A DNA stretch of 64,000 nucleotides from Neptuniibacter halophilus (lineage in GTDB: Bacteria > Pseudomonadota > Gammaproteobacteria > Pseudomonadales > Balneatricaceae): contig NZ_AP027292.1 of assembly GCF_030295765.1 (NCBI RefSeq), positions 1,612,001 to 1,676,000 of the forward strand, in the 5' to 3' direction. Shown in pieces: positions 35,168-44,167 of this stretch. How positions within the stretch are numbered: position 1 is the first letter of the stretch; each line of letters begins with the position of its first letter. The notes under the pieces were generated by a model. The model was not told the origin of the DNA. It saw only the letters and a list, made by a program, of their open reading frames with translations, and did not search any database. The translations under genes and the position numbers were made by a program.

Positions 35168-36091
35168 ATGATTAATGCGAAGAGTCTGTCTCTGAATCCA
35201 CAAACACTGGCCAACCTCCACGGTTTTCGCTGTGCCGCAAAACACCTCAGTTTCACCCGCGCCGCCGGGGAACTGCATCTGACTCAGGGCGCGGTCAGCC
35301 AGCAGATTAAACGTCTGGAAGCGCAACTGGGCTTTGCTCTGTTTCTGCGCTTTAACCGACGGCTGCAACTGACCGCAGAGGGCGAACAGCTACTGGCGGA
35401 AGTTAACCGCACGCTGGGTAGCCTGGAGATGACGATTCGTGATCTGCGCAGCGCTGATCTGAGTGGTGAACTGAAGATCTCTGTTCCCCCTTCATTTGCG
35501 CTGGCCTGGCTGAGTCAAATGCTGCCTGCGTTTCAGCAACGCTACCCACAGATCAGGTTAAAACTGGAAACCCATAACCGGCTGATCGACTTCTATTCCG
35601 AACCGGTCGATCTGGCCATCTACTACGGGCAGCCGGACTACCCCGGCCTCAGTAGCTGGCATATTGCAGAAGAACAACTGATCCCGGTCTGTTCCCCTGA
35701 ATATGCTAACCGCCTGCAAGATCAACCAGCCCCCTCGTTACAGCACTGCACGCTGCTACATGATGCTTCCGCCTGGCCACAGGCGGGCAGTTATGCGGAG
35801 TGGTCTTACTGGGCTGAACAGCGGGCTGACGCATTACAGGTAGACCATGGCTACTGCTTTGATATGTCGGAACTGGCTGTTCAGTCTGCGATCAACGGAC
35901 TCGGGGTTGCGCTGGGGCGTCATCGCCTGATCAGGCGTTATCTGCAAGAGGGCCTGCTGGTCGAACCGTTTGGCCCCGCAGCCAGACTGGATGCACCGCA
36001 AAATTACTTTCTGGTCTGCCACCCGGACCGTTCAGATCATCCGGCGATCAGCGCATTCCGGGATTGGCTCTGCGCTCTGTTAACCGACTGA
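35168..36091 (+). CDS. LysR regulator, DsdC/GcvA-like
   Basis: 307 residues. Helix-turn-helix NLHGFRCAAKHLSFTRAAGELHLTQGAVSQQIKRLEAQLGFALFLRFNRRLQLT and the GcvA/DsdC-type effector domain (VDLAIYYGQPDYPGL; NGLGVALGRHRLIRRYLQEGLLVEPF). Its position divergent from dsdA makes it the likely D-serine-responsive activator, so DsdC by context; sequence alone cannot separate it from other GcvA-like regulators. Confidence 0.85.
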   Translation: MINAKSLSLNPQTLANLHGFRCAAKHLSFTRAAGELHLTQGAVSQQIKRLEAQLGFALFLRFNRRLQLTAEGEQLLAEVNRTLGSLEMTIRDLRSADLSGELKISVPPSFALAWLSQMLPAFQQRYPQIRLKLETHNRLIDFYSEPVDLAIYYGQPDYPGLSSWHIAEEQLIPVCSPEYANRLQDQPAPSLQHCTLLHDASAWPQAGSYAEWSYWAEQRADALQVDHGYCFDMSELAVQSAINGLGVALGRHRLIRRYLQEGLLVEPFGPAARLDAPQNYFLVCHPDRSDHPAISAFRDWLCALLTD

Positions 36092-36722
36092 GCCGGGGTG
36101 AAAAAGACAGATACCCCATCCATGGCCAGGCCGGTGCGGATGAAGTACCTGCGCAATGAGCTGACCGTTCCTACTGAGTACCGCCAGCTCCGGAGAAGTG
36201 CCATAAACCCGGTGCTTCTGCACCGTCAGGGCTCGCAACACTCGGGGATCGCCCGTGGTCTGACGATCCGCTAAAACCTTAAATCGAAGCGCACAGCGGG
36301 AGAAACGATTTATTCTTATGGATTTGAATAAGGCGCACTAATGTGAACATGCAATAATCAGCCAGACAGCGCATTCTGCCTGATTACGTCGCCCTGCCCG
36401 GCCATATGACGCAAAAAGACAAGTCACCCCTGCTGCCGGGTCGAAGGTAAGGCAGCGTTTCAACCCAGCCTCGCTGCCTGTTCCGAGGCTGTAGCGAACA
36501 CTCCATCTTCCTGACCCTGATGCTTTACACGCCTGTAACCAGATCCAACCGACTCACTTAACCTACTGAAAAAATTAGACATTCAGATACAAAAACCTCC
36601 TGTACCTGCTGCGCTTCTGGCCTCACCCCGGGGCTTTGGCCACCGGTTTCTGAACGCCCTGATTCCCAGCCGAAATCTGCACCGAAAATCTGACATAAGT
36701 GCTGCTTATCTTTTTGCGCAAG
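36092..36722. other. Long gene-free stretch upstream of the bet locus
   Basis: About 630 bases with no recognised gene. Short open frames lack ribosome sites and protein-like composition. GC-rich and AT-rich patches alternate; no tRNA, terminator with U-run or repeat family was seen. It may be a decayed gene. Confidence 0.4.
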
Positions 36723-36775
36723 AATTGATTGTTTGAAGCCCAATTTTTCGACTCTTAAGATGATTTCAATCAATT
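36723..36775 (+). promoter_or_regulatory. betB promoter framed by an inverted repeat (candidate operator)
   Basis: AATTGATTG (36723-36731) and CAATCAATT (36767-36775) are a perfect 9-base inverted repeat. Between them lie TTGAAG (36733-36738) and TAAGAT (36756-36761) with a 17-base spacer, each four of six to the sigma-70 consensus. The ATTGATTG word resembles sites described for choline-responsive BetI repressors, but no betI gene is in the window; a LysR protein could use it instead. Start codon 71 bases further. Confidence 0.5.
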
Positions 36776-36846
36776 GGATTCGCTTGCAGGCTCCGTTTTA
36801 CCCGCCCCGGCGAATGCCAGAACCCATTCAGAAAAGGCTTCAAGTG

Positions 36847-38304
36847 ATGCAGGAAATCTCTCTCTATATCCACGGCGGCTACCAGCAGGCAACCTCCGGA
36901 GAAACGTTCACGACCCTAAACCCTGCAACCGGAGAAACACTGGCGACCATTCAGCAGGCCTCAATGGACGATGTAGACGCTGCCGTTCGCTCAGCGCAGG
37001 AAGGTTTCAGAGTCTGGTCTGCCATGAGCGCAATGGAACGCGGACGCATTCTGCAGAAAGCGGTGGCTATTCTGCGTGAACGTAACGATGAGCTGGCGCA
37101 ACTGGAGGTGCTCGATACCGGCAAACCGATTCAGGAGGCCGACTGTGTTGATATCGCCACCGGTGCAGATGTTATCGAATACTACGCGGGCCTGGCCACC
37201 AGCCTGCAAGGTGAGCAGCAGGATCTGGGCGGTACTAACTTCTTCTACAGTCGCCGCGAACCCCTCGGGGTCTGCGCCGGTATCGGCGCATGGAACTACC
37301 CGATTCAGATCGCAATGTGGAAATCAGGGCCCGCGCTGGCGGCCGGTAATGCAATGATCTTCAAACCCTCCGAGGAAACGCCGCTTACGGCGATGAAACT
37401 GGCCGAGATCTTTACTGAAGCGGGTTTGCCAGACGGTGTTTTCAACGTGGTTCAGGGAGACTACCGGGTCGGTCAGGCCCTGACGCGCCATCCGCAGATT
37501 GCCAAAGTCTCCTTTACCGGCGAATCCGGTACCGGCAAAAAAGTCATTGCCGACTCCGCCAGCAACCTGAAGCAGGTCACCATGGAACTGGGAGGCAAGT
37601 CGCCCCTGATCGTATTCGAAGACGCAAATCTGAAAAACGCGGTCTCCGGTGCCCTGCTCGCCAACTTCTATACCCAGGGCGAGGTGTGCACCAACGGTAC
37701 CCGGGTGTTTGTTCATGAGTCCCTTTATGAGGCGTTTATCGCTGAGGTAAAAGCGCGCACTGAGCGTCTGATTATTGGTGATCCGCGCAACCCTGAAACC
37801 CAGATCGGCGCCCTGATCTCAGCCAGCCATATGGACAAAGTGCTTGGTTATATCGAAGCCGCGAAACAGGCCGGTGCACGCCTGATCTGTGGTGGTGAAC
37901 GTGCCATGGATAACGGGCTCGATCGGGGCAACTTCGTCAAACCAACCGTCTTCGCCGACTGCAGCGACGATATGCCTAACGTCCGCGATGAGATCTTTGG
38001 CCCGGTGATGTCAATCCTGCCATTCAGCCATGAAGCAGAAGTCATCGAGCGTGCTAACGCCACCGAATACGGTCTCGCCGCTGGACTGTTCACCACCGAT
38101 TTCTCCCGCGCCCATCGCGTTATCGCCAGGCTCGAAGCAGGAATCTGCTGGATCAACACCTGGGGAGCTTCACCGGCAGAGATGCCTGTGGGGGGTTATA
38201 AACAGTCCGGCATTGGCCGTGAAAACGGTATCGAAACCCTGAAGCACTACACCCAGACCAAGAGCGTTTATATCGAACTGGGTGATCTGGAGTGCCCTTA
38301 CTGA
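36847..38304 (+). CDS. betB: Betaine aldehyde dehydrogenase BetB
   Basis: 485 residues (E. coli BetB 490). Oxidises betaine aldehyde to glycine betaine with NAD(P), cytosolic. Catalytic Glu247 lies in MELGGKSP and catalytic Cys281 in [11 protein letters not shown]; the cofactor loop [11 protein letters not shown] is at 223-233. The BetB-specific [25 protein letters not shown] stretch is present. ATG 36847 with GAAAAGG nine bases upstream gives the family N-terminus; in-frame starts further upstream would add atypical residues. betA follows 47 bases later. Confidence 0.96.
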   Translation: MQEISLYIHGGYQQATSGETFTTLNPATGETLATIQQASMDDVDAAVRSAQEGFRVWSAMSAMERGRILQKAVAILRERNDELAQLEVLDTGKPIQEADCVDIATGADVIEYYAGLATSLQGEQQDLGGTNFFYSRREPLGVCAGIGAWNYPIQIAMWKSGPALAAGNAMIFKPSEETPLTAMKLAEIFTEAGLPDGVFNVVQGDYRVGQALTRHPQIAKVSFTGESGTGKKVIADSASNLKQVTMELGGKSPLIVFEDANLKNAVSGALLANFYTQGEVCTNGTRVFVHESLYEAFIAEVKARTERLIIGDPRNPETQIGALISASHMDKVLGYIEAAKQAGARLICGGERAMDNGLDRGNFVKPTVFADCSDDMPNVRDEIFGPVMSILPFSHEAEVIERANATEYGLAAGLFTTDFSRAHRVIARLEAGICWINTWGASPAEMPVGGYKQSGIGRENGIETLKHYTQTKSVYIELGDLECPY

Positions 38305-38351
38305 GCCCCGGCTCCTGTTGGCGATACCGATTCAGCAATGAGTGTTTAATC

Positions 38352-40052
38352 ATGAAAAATAACAACCTATACGATTACATTATCGTCGGCGCTGGCTCCG
38401 CCGGCTGCGTCCTCGCGGACCGCCTGACCGAAGATGGTCGTTACAATGTACTGCTGCTGGAAGCAGGGGGCAGCGACAAAAGCATCTTTATCCAGATGCC
38501 CACTGCCCTTTCCTACCCGATGAATACAGAGAAATACGCCTGGCAGTTTGAGACCGAAACTGAAAACGGTATCGACAACCGGGTACTGCACTGCCCCCGG
38601 GGTAAAGTGCTTGGCGGCGGTTCCTCCATCAACGGTATGGTTTACGTGCGTGGCCACGCCTGCGACTTTGATGAGTGGGCCGAACAGGGCGCCACAGGCT
38701 GGAGCTATCAGGAGTGCCTGCCCTACTTCCGCCGGGCAGAGAGCTGGAGCGGTGGTGCCGACGAATACCGTGGCGGTGAGGGCCCTCTGGCTACCTGCAA
38801 CGGTAATGAGATGAAACTGAACCCGCTGTATCAGGCATTTATTGATGCCGGAGTCGAGGCGGGCTATCCGGAAACCAGAGATTACAACGGATTCCAGCAG
38901 GAGGGCTTTGGCCCGATGCATATGACGGTGAAGAAAGGGGTACGTGCTTCAACCTCCAATGTCTATCTGCGCCGTGCCCTGCAACGCCCTAATCTGACTC
39001 TGATCTCCGGTGTACTGGCTCGTAAGGTTCTGTTTCAGGGTAAACGGGCTACCGGGCTTGAGTATGAGAAAAACGGCCAGATCACCCGGGTGGAAGCCAA
39101 CCGCGAGGTGATTCTCTCAGCCGGTTCAATCGGCTCCCCGCAACTGCTGCAACTATCGGGCATTGGCCCGGGTCATGTACTGCGCGATGCCGGAGTGGAA
39201 CCACTGCACGAGCTACCGGGCGTTGGCGAGAATCTTCAGGATCATCTGGAAGTTTATTTCCAGTTCCACTGTAAACAACCGATCTCGCTGAACAGCAAAC
39301 TGGGGCTGATCAGCAAAGGCCTGATCGGCACCCGCTGGATTCTGTTCAAGGATGGTCTTGGCGCCACCAACCATTTTGAATCCTGCGCCTTTATCCGCTC
39401 CCGCGCAGGTCTGAAGTGGCCGAATATTCAGTACCACTTCCTGCCGGCAGCGATGCGCTATGACGGGCAGGCCGCATTTGATGGCCACGGTTTTCAGGTC
39501 CATGTGGGGCCGAACAAACCGCAATCCCGTGGCCGGGTCTGGATCAAATCTGCAGACCCCCATGCCAAACCCGGCATTCTCTTCAACTACATCAGCACCG
39601 AACAGGATAAGCAGGACTGGCGTGACTGTATCCGCCTGACCCGGGAAATCCTGAATCAACCGGCGATGGACGCTTATCGCGGTGATGAGATTCAGCCCGG
39701 CATTGATGTACAGAGCGATGCCGAGATTGATGCCTGGGTACGACAGAACGTGGAGAGCGCTTATCACCCCTCCTGTACCTGCAAGATCGGTGCAGACGAA
39801 GACCCCATGGCGGTACTCGACAGTGAGTGCCGGGTGCGGGGGATTGACGCGCTGCGGGTGGTGGACTCCTCCATCTTCCCGACCATTACCAATGGCAATC
39901 TGAACGCGCCAAGCATCATGGTGGCAGAAAAAGCCGCAGATATGATTCTGGGCCGGGCGCCACTGGACAGCAGGGAAACACCTGTATGGATCGACGCTAA
40001 CTGGCAGCAGCAGCAACGCGCAGGGCAGCCCCGGCGGCCGCTCCCCTCATAG
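38352..40052 (+). CDS. betA: Choline dehydrogenase BetA
   Basis: 566 residues, GMC oxidoreductase with FAD. The dinucleotide motif GAGSAG is at 13-18, the first GMC signature around [23 protein letters not shown], the second around [19 protein letters not shown], and active-site His472 is in [12 protein letters not shown]. It oxidises choline to betaine aldehyde at the membrane, feeding BetB. ATG 38352 is the family start; an open frame upstream overlaps the betB end region and is not protein-like. Confidence 0.96.
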   Translation: MKNNNLYDYIIVGAGSAGCVLADRLTEDGRYNVLLLEAGGSDKSIFIQMPTALSYPMNTEKYAWQFETETENGIDNRVLHCPRGKVLGGGSSINGMVYVRGHACDFDEWAEQGATGWSYQECLPYFRRAESWSGGADEYRGGEGPLATCNGNEMKLNPLYQAFIDAGVEAGYPETRDYNGFQQEGFGPMHMTVKKGVRASTSNVYLRRALQRPNLTLISGVLARKVLFQGKRATGLEYEKNGQITRVEANREVILSAGSIGSPQLLQLSGIGPGHVLRDAGVEPLHELPGVGENLQDHLEVYFQFHCKQPISLNSKLGLISKGLIGTRWILFKDGLGATNHFESCAFIRSRAGLKWPNIQYHFLPAAMRYDGQAAFDGHGFQVHVGPNKPQSRGRVWIKSADPHAKPGILFNYISTEQDKQDWRDCIRLTREILNQPAMDAYRGDEIQPGIDVQSDAEIDAWVRQNVESAYHPSCTCKIGADEDPMAVLDSECRVRGIDALRVVDSSIFPTITNGNLNAPSIMVAEKAADMILGRAPLDSRETPVWIDANWQQQQRAGQPRRPLPS

Positions 40053-40092
40053 CAGGGCGCTGCGCCCCAGTCAGCCAAAGCAAAGACCTAGC

Positions 40093-40369
40093 CAACAAAA
40101 ATAACTAGAGGTACACGCTTAATGAAATCGTTCTTACACACACAGTCTGTGCTGCCGTGTGACCAGAGAGGAACCAGCACAACATCCGGCGCAACACTGC
40201 GCCCCTGTCATAACAATTGTGTCTCCGATACCGGCTGGCGGGTATTTCACGCCAATGCGGGTGGCTAGCGCGCCACAAATAACACGCTGCGAACAGCAGC
40301 GGCATTGGCTATCCGCGTCAACCACAGTATGCTGCGGTTAGCTCCCAGAGGTAAGACAACAAAAATAAC
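40093..40369 (+). repeat. 13-bp direct repeat flanking the betA-transporter gap
   Basis: CAACAAAAATAAC occurs at 40093-40105 and again at 40357-40369, each beside a GAGGTA ribosome-like word. The 251 bases between them form most of the 334-base gap after betA. It may be the scar of a local duplication, or chance in AT-rich leader sequence. Confidence 0.4.
40122..40268 (+). CDS. Possible 48-residue small protein
   Basis: Short open frame with AGAGGT nine bases before the ATG, in the gap between betA and the BCCT-like gene. The product is polar, with cysteines at 13, 29 and 33 and no hydrophobic segment or known motif. It could be a real small protein, a decayed gene, or spurious; only the ribosome site and position argue for it. 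The rest of the 334-base gap shows no other gene. Confidence 0.22.
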   Translation: MKSFLHTQSVLPCDQRGTSTTSGATLRPCHNNCVSDTGWRVFHANAGG

Positions 40370-40386
40370 AACGGAGCCATCCTGTT

Positions 40387-41520
40387 ATGACCACCATACT
40401 TTCTGTCGCTATTGTTGTGACACTACTGACATCGGCTTTTATCGTCATTAAGGGCCGTAATATTCGCTGCACCGGCGAGATGCCGAGCAGCCTGTTCGCG
40501 TTTATTGCGATTCTGTTCACTTCAGGTCTGGATGTGGGCCTGATTATGTTTCCGCTCACGGAATTTCCGGTTTATGCCGAAGAGCAGGTCTACCAGTTCA
40601 CCAACCCTCTGGCGATTGAATTTGGCTTCTGGGGCGGACTGGTCTGGGTGTTCTACTTCCTGACCACCTTCTATTTCTGTGTGATTGAGCCCAGGGTTCA
40701 GCTATTTGAGATCCCGGCGGTAAAGATCATCAACAACCTGATTGTTATCGCCACCTGCGCCTTCACCGGCTTTCTGTTTCTCAGCTACCTGCCCAGTTAC
40801 GTTGAGGGCATCTCTGATGCAGCACGCTTCACGCTGGTGGCCGTTGTCGTCCTCTTCGCCGTGCTCTCAAGCACCGATATCAAATACGTTAAGGTGCTGA
40901 GTATTGCCTCCACCTGGATGTTCCTGGCGCTGATCGCCGGCGTTATGTTTAACGCAGATGGCCTCGGTATGGCGGAGATGGGCGCTACGCTGGCGGGTAT
41001 CGGCGGTTATTTCAGTAATCTCGACCACTTTATCCTGCCGATCTCTGACTATCATCAGTTCTACCTGTTCTGGTGGTTCTCCTGGAGCATCATGATCGGC
41101 CAGTTTGTCTCTCGCTTTGTCGGCGGTCTCAGCACCTGGCAGCTCTGCCTTGCTCTGCTGGTGATTCCGTCCATTCCGCTGGCTCTCTGGTTCTCCGTGC
41201 TCTTCTACTACCACAGCAACTCACTGGAAGTGGTGGAGATGATGAAGCTGGCGATGATCGTGGTGGGTATCATCTTCGTGATCAACTCCCTCGACTCCCT
41301 GATTCGCCTCTACACCAGCAATATGGACCTGACCGTGGAACGCTTTGGTAAAGCCAGATACATCGCCGGTAACTTTATTGTGATGTACGGCCTGATTCTG
41401 GCGTACCAGTTCACCCCGTTTGATATCGCCTGGGTCGGCCTGCTGGTGATCGCGCTCTATGCCGCTATCTACCTGATGCTGCTGCAGCGGCGCACGGAAC
41501 TGAGTCCACAGCCCGCTTAA
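40387..41520 (+). CDS. Short BCCT-family-like transporter, probable choline uptake
   Basis: 377 residues with about ten hydrophobic segments. Two betaine/carnitine/choline-transporter features are visible: FTSGLDVGLIMFPLTEFP (about 50-67) aligns with the glycine-rich GxGxGL...EP motif, and QFYLFWWFSWSIMIGQFVSR (about 222-241) aligns with the FYWAWWISWSPFVGxFIAR signature containing the substrate-box tryptophans. BCCT carriers are usually 500 or more residues, so this is a reduced or divergent member. An Asp replaces a glycine inside the glycine-rich segment. Location after betBA argues for choline or betaine uptake (inference). Confidence 0.65.
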   Translation: MTTILSVAIVVTLLTSAFIVIKGRNIRCTGEMPSSLFAFIAILFTSGLDVGLIMFPLTEFPVYAEEQVYQFTNPLAIEFGFWGGLVWVFYFLTTFYFCVIEPRVQLFEIPAVKIINNLIVIATCAFTGFLFLSYLPSYVEGISDAARFTLVAVVVLFAVLSSTDIKYVKVLSIASTWMFLALIAGVMFNADGLGMAEMGATLAGIGGYFSNLDHFILPISDYHQFYLFWWFSWSIMIGQFVSRFVGGLSTWQLCLALLVIPSIPLALWFSVLFYYHSNSLEVVEMMKLAMIVVGIIFVINSLDSLIRLYTSNMDLTVERFGKARYIAGNFIVMYGLILAYQFTPFDIAWVGLLVIALYAAIYLMLLQRRTELSPQPA

Positions 41521-41641
41521 CCGCGCGCCTCTACCTCAATCAACCATCAACCCCGGCAGTGAACTATTTCCCTGCCGCTCCCCCCGCACGCCCGGAGATC
41601 AGAGCCCCGGCTGCGGGCGGGCCAGAAAAGAGGGAACACCC

Positions 41642-43237
41642 ATGAGTTTAGGTAAATGGACAGCCGCACTGGGCGCTGCCTGTCTTTCGGCAAGCTGTGC
41701 CTGCGCCGGCGACATTAAAAATGTGATCGTCGTTATCGGCGATGGCATGGGCGCACAGCAGATCGGTCTGCTCAACTCCTATGTCAAACACGCACCGGGC
41801 GCTGACTATCAGGCTAAAAACCGGATCAGTGCCTGGGAGAAGATCGCCCGCGAAGGTGAACTGGGTCTGGCCTACACCGATCCGGCAAACGCGCTGGTGG
41901 TGGATTCAGCGGCTTCAGCTACCCAGTTTGCCAGTGGTACTCTGGCGGGCTCGGAGATGGTCGGTGCCGACCAGCACGGTGACGCCACTGAAACCATGCT
42001 CGAGCTGGCCCGGAAAAAAGGTATGGCCACAGGGCTGGTCAGTGATACCCGGGTAACCCATGCCACTCCGGCCGGCTTTGCCGCTCACCAGACCCACCGT
42101 TCAAAAGAGAATGAGATCGCCGAAGATATGCTCGGTACACAGGTGGATGTGATGCTCGGCGGTGGCCTGCGCCACTGGATTCCAAAATCGGCTAACGACA
42201 AGGCTGGCGAAAGCCATCAGGCACTGCAACAACTGACCGCCGGCAGTGTGCGGATCAAATCCAAACGTAAGGATGAACGCAACCTGCTGAAGCAAGCGCA
42301 ATCACAGGGTTATCAGTTAGCCTTCAACAAGGCGCAGTTGCAGGCGGCCAGTGGCGATAAACTGCTCGGCCTGTTTGCTTACTCCCGCACCCTGAACGGC
42401 ATTGAGGAATCACACAGCCTTAACGACCCGGAACGCTCCACTCCGACTCTGCAGGAGATGACCGCTAAAGCGCTTTCCGTGCTGGAGAAAAACGACAAGG
42501 GCTTCTTCCTGATGGTCGAATCAGGCCTGATCGACTGGGCAGCTCACGACAACGATACAGGCTATATGCTGCACGAAATGCTGAAGATGGACCGCACGGT
42601 AGCGTACCTGCATGACTGGGCAAAAGAACGCGATGACACACTGATTATCATCACTGCAGACCATGAAACCGGTGGCTTCGGTTTCAGTTACTCACGCAAT
42701 AATCTGCCTGAAGGCCGGGACCTCAAAGGCGATGTCTTCAAAGGGGCTGCCTTCAAGCCTAACTACAATTTCGGCAGTTACGATACGCTGGACAAGCTCT
42801 ACCAACAGCGGGCTTCCTACGAAGATATCTTCGTCGAGTTCGATGCGCTGCCTGAAACAGAGCAAACCCCGGCCAGCCTCAGCCGGCTGGTGAATCAGTA
42901 TACCCAATTCCCGATTACAGAAGCGGAAGCCGCGAAGGTGCTGACCACCGAACCTCACGAATATTACGTTGAGGGGCACGGTTATCTGGGCAGTAAGACC
43001 TTCCCTAAGGTGAATGAATTCAAAGAGTTCTTCGTTTATGGCGCGGGCGTGCGTCACAACCTGCTAGCCAGCGTTGTCGGGAAACAGCAAAACACCGTCT
43101 GGGCCACCGGTACTCATACCAATACCCCCGTGCCGGTAGTGGCCTGGGGGCCGGATAGCGTCACCCGCGACTTCGACGGCCTGATGCATACCACCGACTG
43201 GGCGAACCGGGTGATCCAGACGATTCAGGCGAATTAA
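41642..43237 (+). CDS. phoA: Periplasmic alkaline phosphatase (PhoA superfamily)
   Basis: 531 residues with a Sec signal peptide (about 1-23, cleaved after ACAG). The metal-binding start IVVIGDGMGAQQ is at 29-40, nucleophile Ser89 lies in VVDSAASATQF, and zinc ligands appear in VESGLIDWAAHDND and ITADHETGGFG, with a late His in ATGTHTNTPVPV. It hydrolyses phosphate monoesters in the periplasm. No Pho box precedes it, unlike pstS, pstC and phoB here; instead it sits between choline genes, so phosphocholine is a reasonable substrate (inference). Longer than E. coli PhoA (471). Confidence 0.92.
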   Translation: MSLGKWTAALGAACLSASCACAGDIKNVIVVIGDGMGAQQIGLLNSYVKHAPGADYQAKNRISAWEKIAREGELGLAYTDPANALVVDSAASATQFASGTLAGSEMVGADQHGDATETMLELARKKGMATGLVSDTRVTHATPAGFAAHQTHRSKENEIAEDMLGTQVDVMLGGGLRHWIPKSANDKAGESHQALQQLTAGSVRIKSKRKDERNLLKQAQSQGYQLAFNKAQLQAASGDKLLGLFAYSRTLNGIEESHSLNDPERSTPTLQEMTAKALSVLEKNDKGFFLMVESGLIDWAAHDNDTGYMLHEMLKMDRTVAYLHDWAKERDDTLIIITADHETGGFGFSYSRNNLPEGRDLKGDVFKGAAFKPNYNFGSYDTLDKLYQQRASYEDIFVEFDALPETEQTPASLSRLVNQYTQFPITEAEAAKVLTTEPHEYYVEGHGYLGSKTFPKVNEFKEFFVYGAGVRHNLLASVVGKQQNTVWATGTHTNTPVPVVAWGPDSVTRDFDGLMHTTDWANRVIQTIQAN

Positions 43238-43281
43238 GCGCCGCCAGTCGTTGCAAAAACCTTAACAACCATTAACCAGCC

Positions 43282-43304
43282 GGGCAGTGGATAAGCCACT
43301 GCCC
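43282..43304 (+). terminator. Intergenic hairpin after phoA
   Basis: Perfect 9-base stem GGGCAGTGG / CCACTGCCC with an ATAAG loop, followed by TTCCC rather than a U-run. Likely an mRNA-stabilising or weak terminating hairpin between phoA and the porin gene. Confidence 0.5.
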
Positions 43305-43389
43305 TTCCCGCCGCTCGTCTGGTGCAAGCCCCTGTAGCCTGATGCGCGGCCTTTAATCTGACTAAAAATAACCTGAGAAGGGTTTTACC

Positions 43390-44118
43390 ATGAGAACAAA
43401 AATAACATCACTTAGCTTTGCTCTGGCGCTCTGCGCTGCCACCACCTCCAGTCAGGCAGAAGTCTCTGCCACGGCGAGCGTGGTTTCCGATTACGTCTAT
43501 AACGGTGTCAGCCAGACAGACAGTAATCCGGCGTTGCAGGGCAGCGTCGACTGGTATAACGACGCCGGATTTTATGTCGGTGCTTTCGCCTCCCAGATCG
43601 ACTTTACACCGGCGGGTCTGCCTGATGCCGAGCTGGAGTTCGATCTGTATGCCGGTTATGCCGGAACGATCAATGACGACCTGAGCTTTGATCTGGGCTA
43701 TGCCTACTACACCTACCCCGGAGCTGATGATGATGGCTTTGAATCAGATTATGGCGAGTTTTATGGCTCCCTGACCTACAAAGGCAACACGACCCTGAAA
43801 CTGGCCTACTCCGATAATTACTCGTTCGATGTAGGCGGCTCCTATCTGCTGATGCTCAGCCATAGCATCGATCTGGGCCATGATCTGAGCCTGACGCTGG
43901 AAGCCTCGCATACGGAGTTGCTGGATAGCGGGAATGGTCAGGATGTTTACTGGTTTGGCGATAACGAGATCAACCACTGGGGCGCGACACTGAGCAAGTC
44001 GGTCGGCGGATTTGATATGGCGCTGGGGTATACCGACACCGATGCGGATCAGGCATTCGACACCTTTGATGTGGCCGATGGCCGGGTATTCCTGAGTATC
44101 AGCCGTACCTTCGAGTAA
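43390..44118 (+). CDS. TorF-family putative outer-membrane porin
   Basis: 242 residues: signal peptide (about 1-24, ending TTSSQAE) and a beta-rich mature part with alternating aromatic residues (ATASVVSDYVYNGVSQTDSNPALQGSVDWYNDAGFYVGAFASQIDF) matching the Gcw_chp/TorF family, and a C-terminal Phe two residues from the end (SISRTFE) like many outer-membrane beta-barrels. Expected to form a small channel. Downstream of phoA in the same direction, it may pass the phosphorylated substrate across the outer membrane (inference). Confidence 0.82.
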   Translation: MRTKITSLSFALALCAATTSSQAEVSATASVVSDYVYNGVSQTDSNPALQGSVDWYNDAGFYVGAFASQIDFTPAGLPDAELEFDLYAGYAGTINDDLSFDLGYAYYTYPGADDDGFESDYGEFYGSLTYKGNTTLKLAYSDNYSFDVGGSYLLMLSHSIDLGHDLSLTLEASHTELLDSGNGQDVYWFGDNEINHWGATLSKSVGGFDMALGYTDTDADQAFDTFDVADGRVFLSISRTFE

Positions 44119-44128
44119 CTAAGCTCAA

Positions 44129-44160
44129 GACCGGAGCCCTCTCCTCTTCGGGTTCCGGTC
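44129..44160. terminator. Hairpin between convergent porin and LysR genes
   Basis: GACCGGAGCCC (44129-44139) and GGGTTCCGGTC (44150-44160) pair with one mismatch around a 10-base loop. No U-run; a likely two-way barrier. Confidence 0.5.
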
Positions 44161-44167
44161 ACACTGA

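Noticed and set aside
36733..36846. Longer BetB reading from an upstream ATG (523 residues)
   Set aside because: The added 38 residues do not resemble BetB, and the promoter-like elements lie inside that stretch; ATG 36847 gives the family N-terminus with a ribosome site.
41521..41641. Searched for a Pho box upstream of phoA
   Set aside because: No CTGTCAT/GTGTAAC-type 7-4-7 repeat is present in the gap, in contrast to the three other phosphate promoters.
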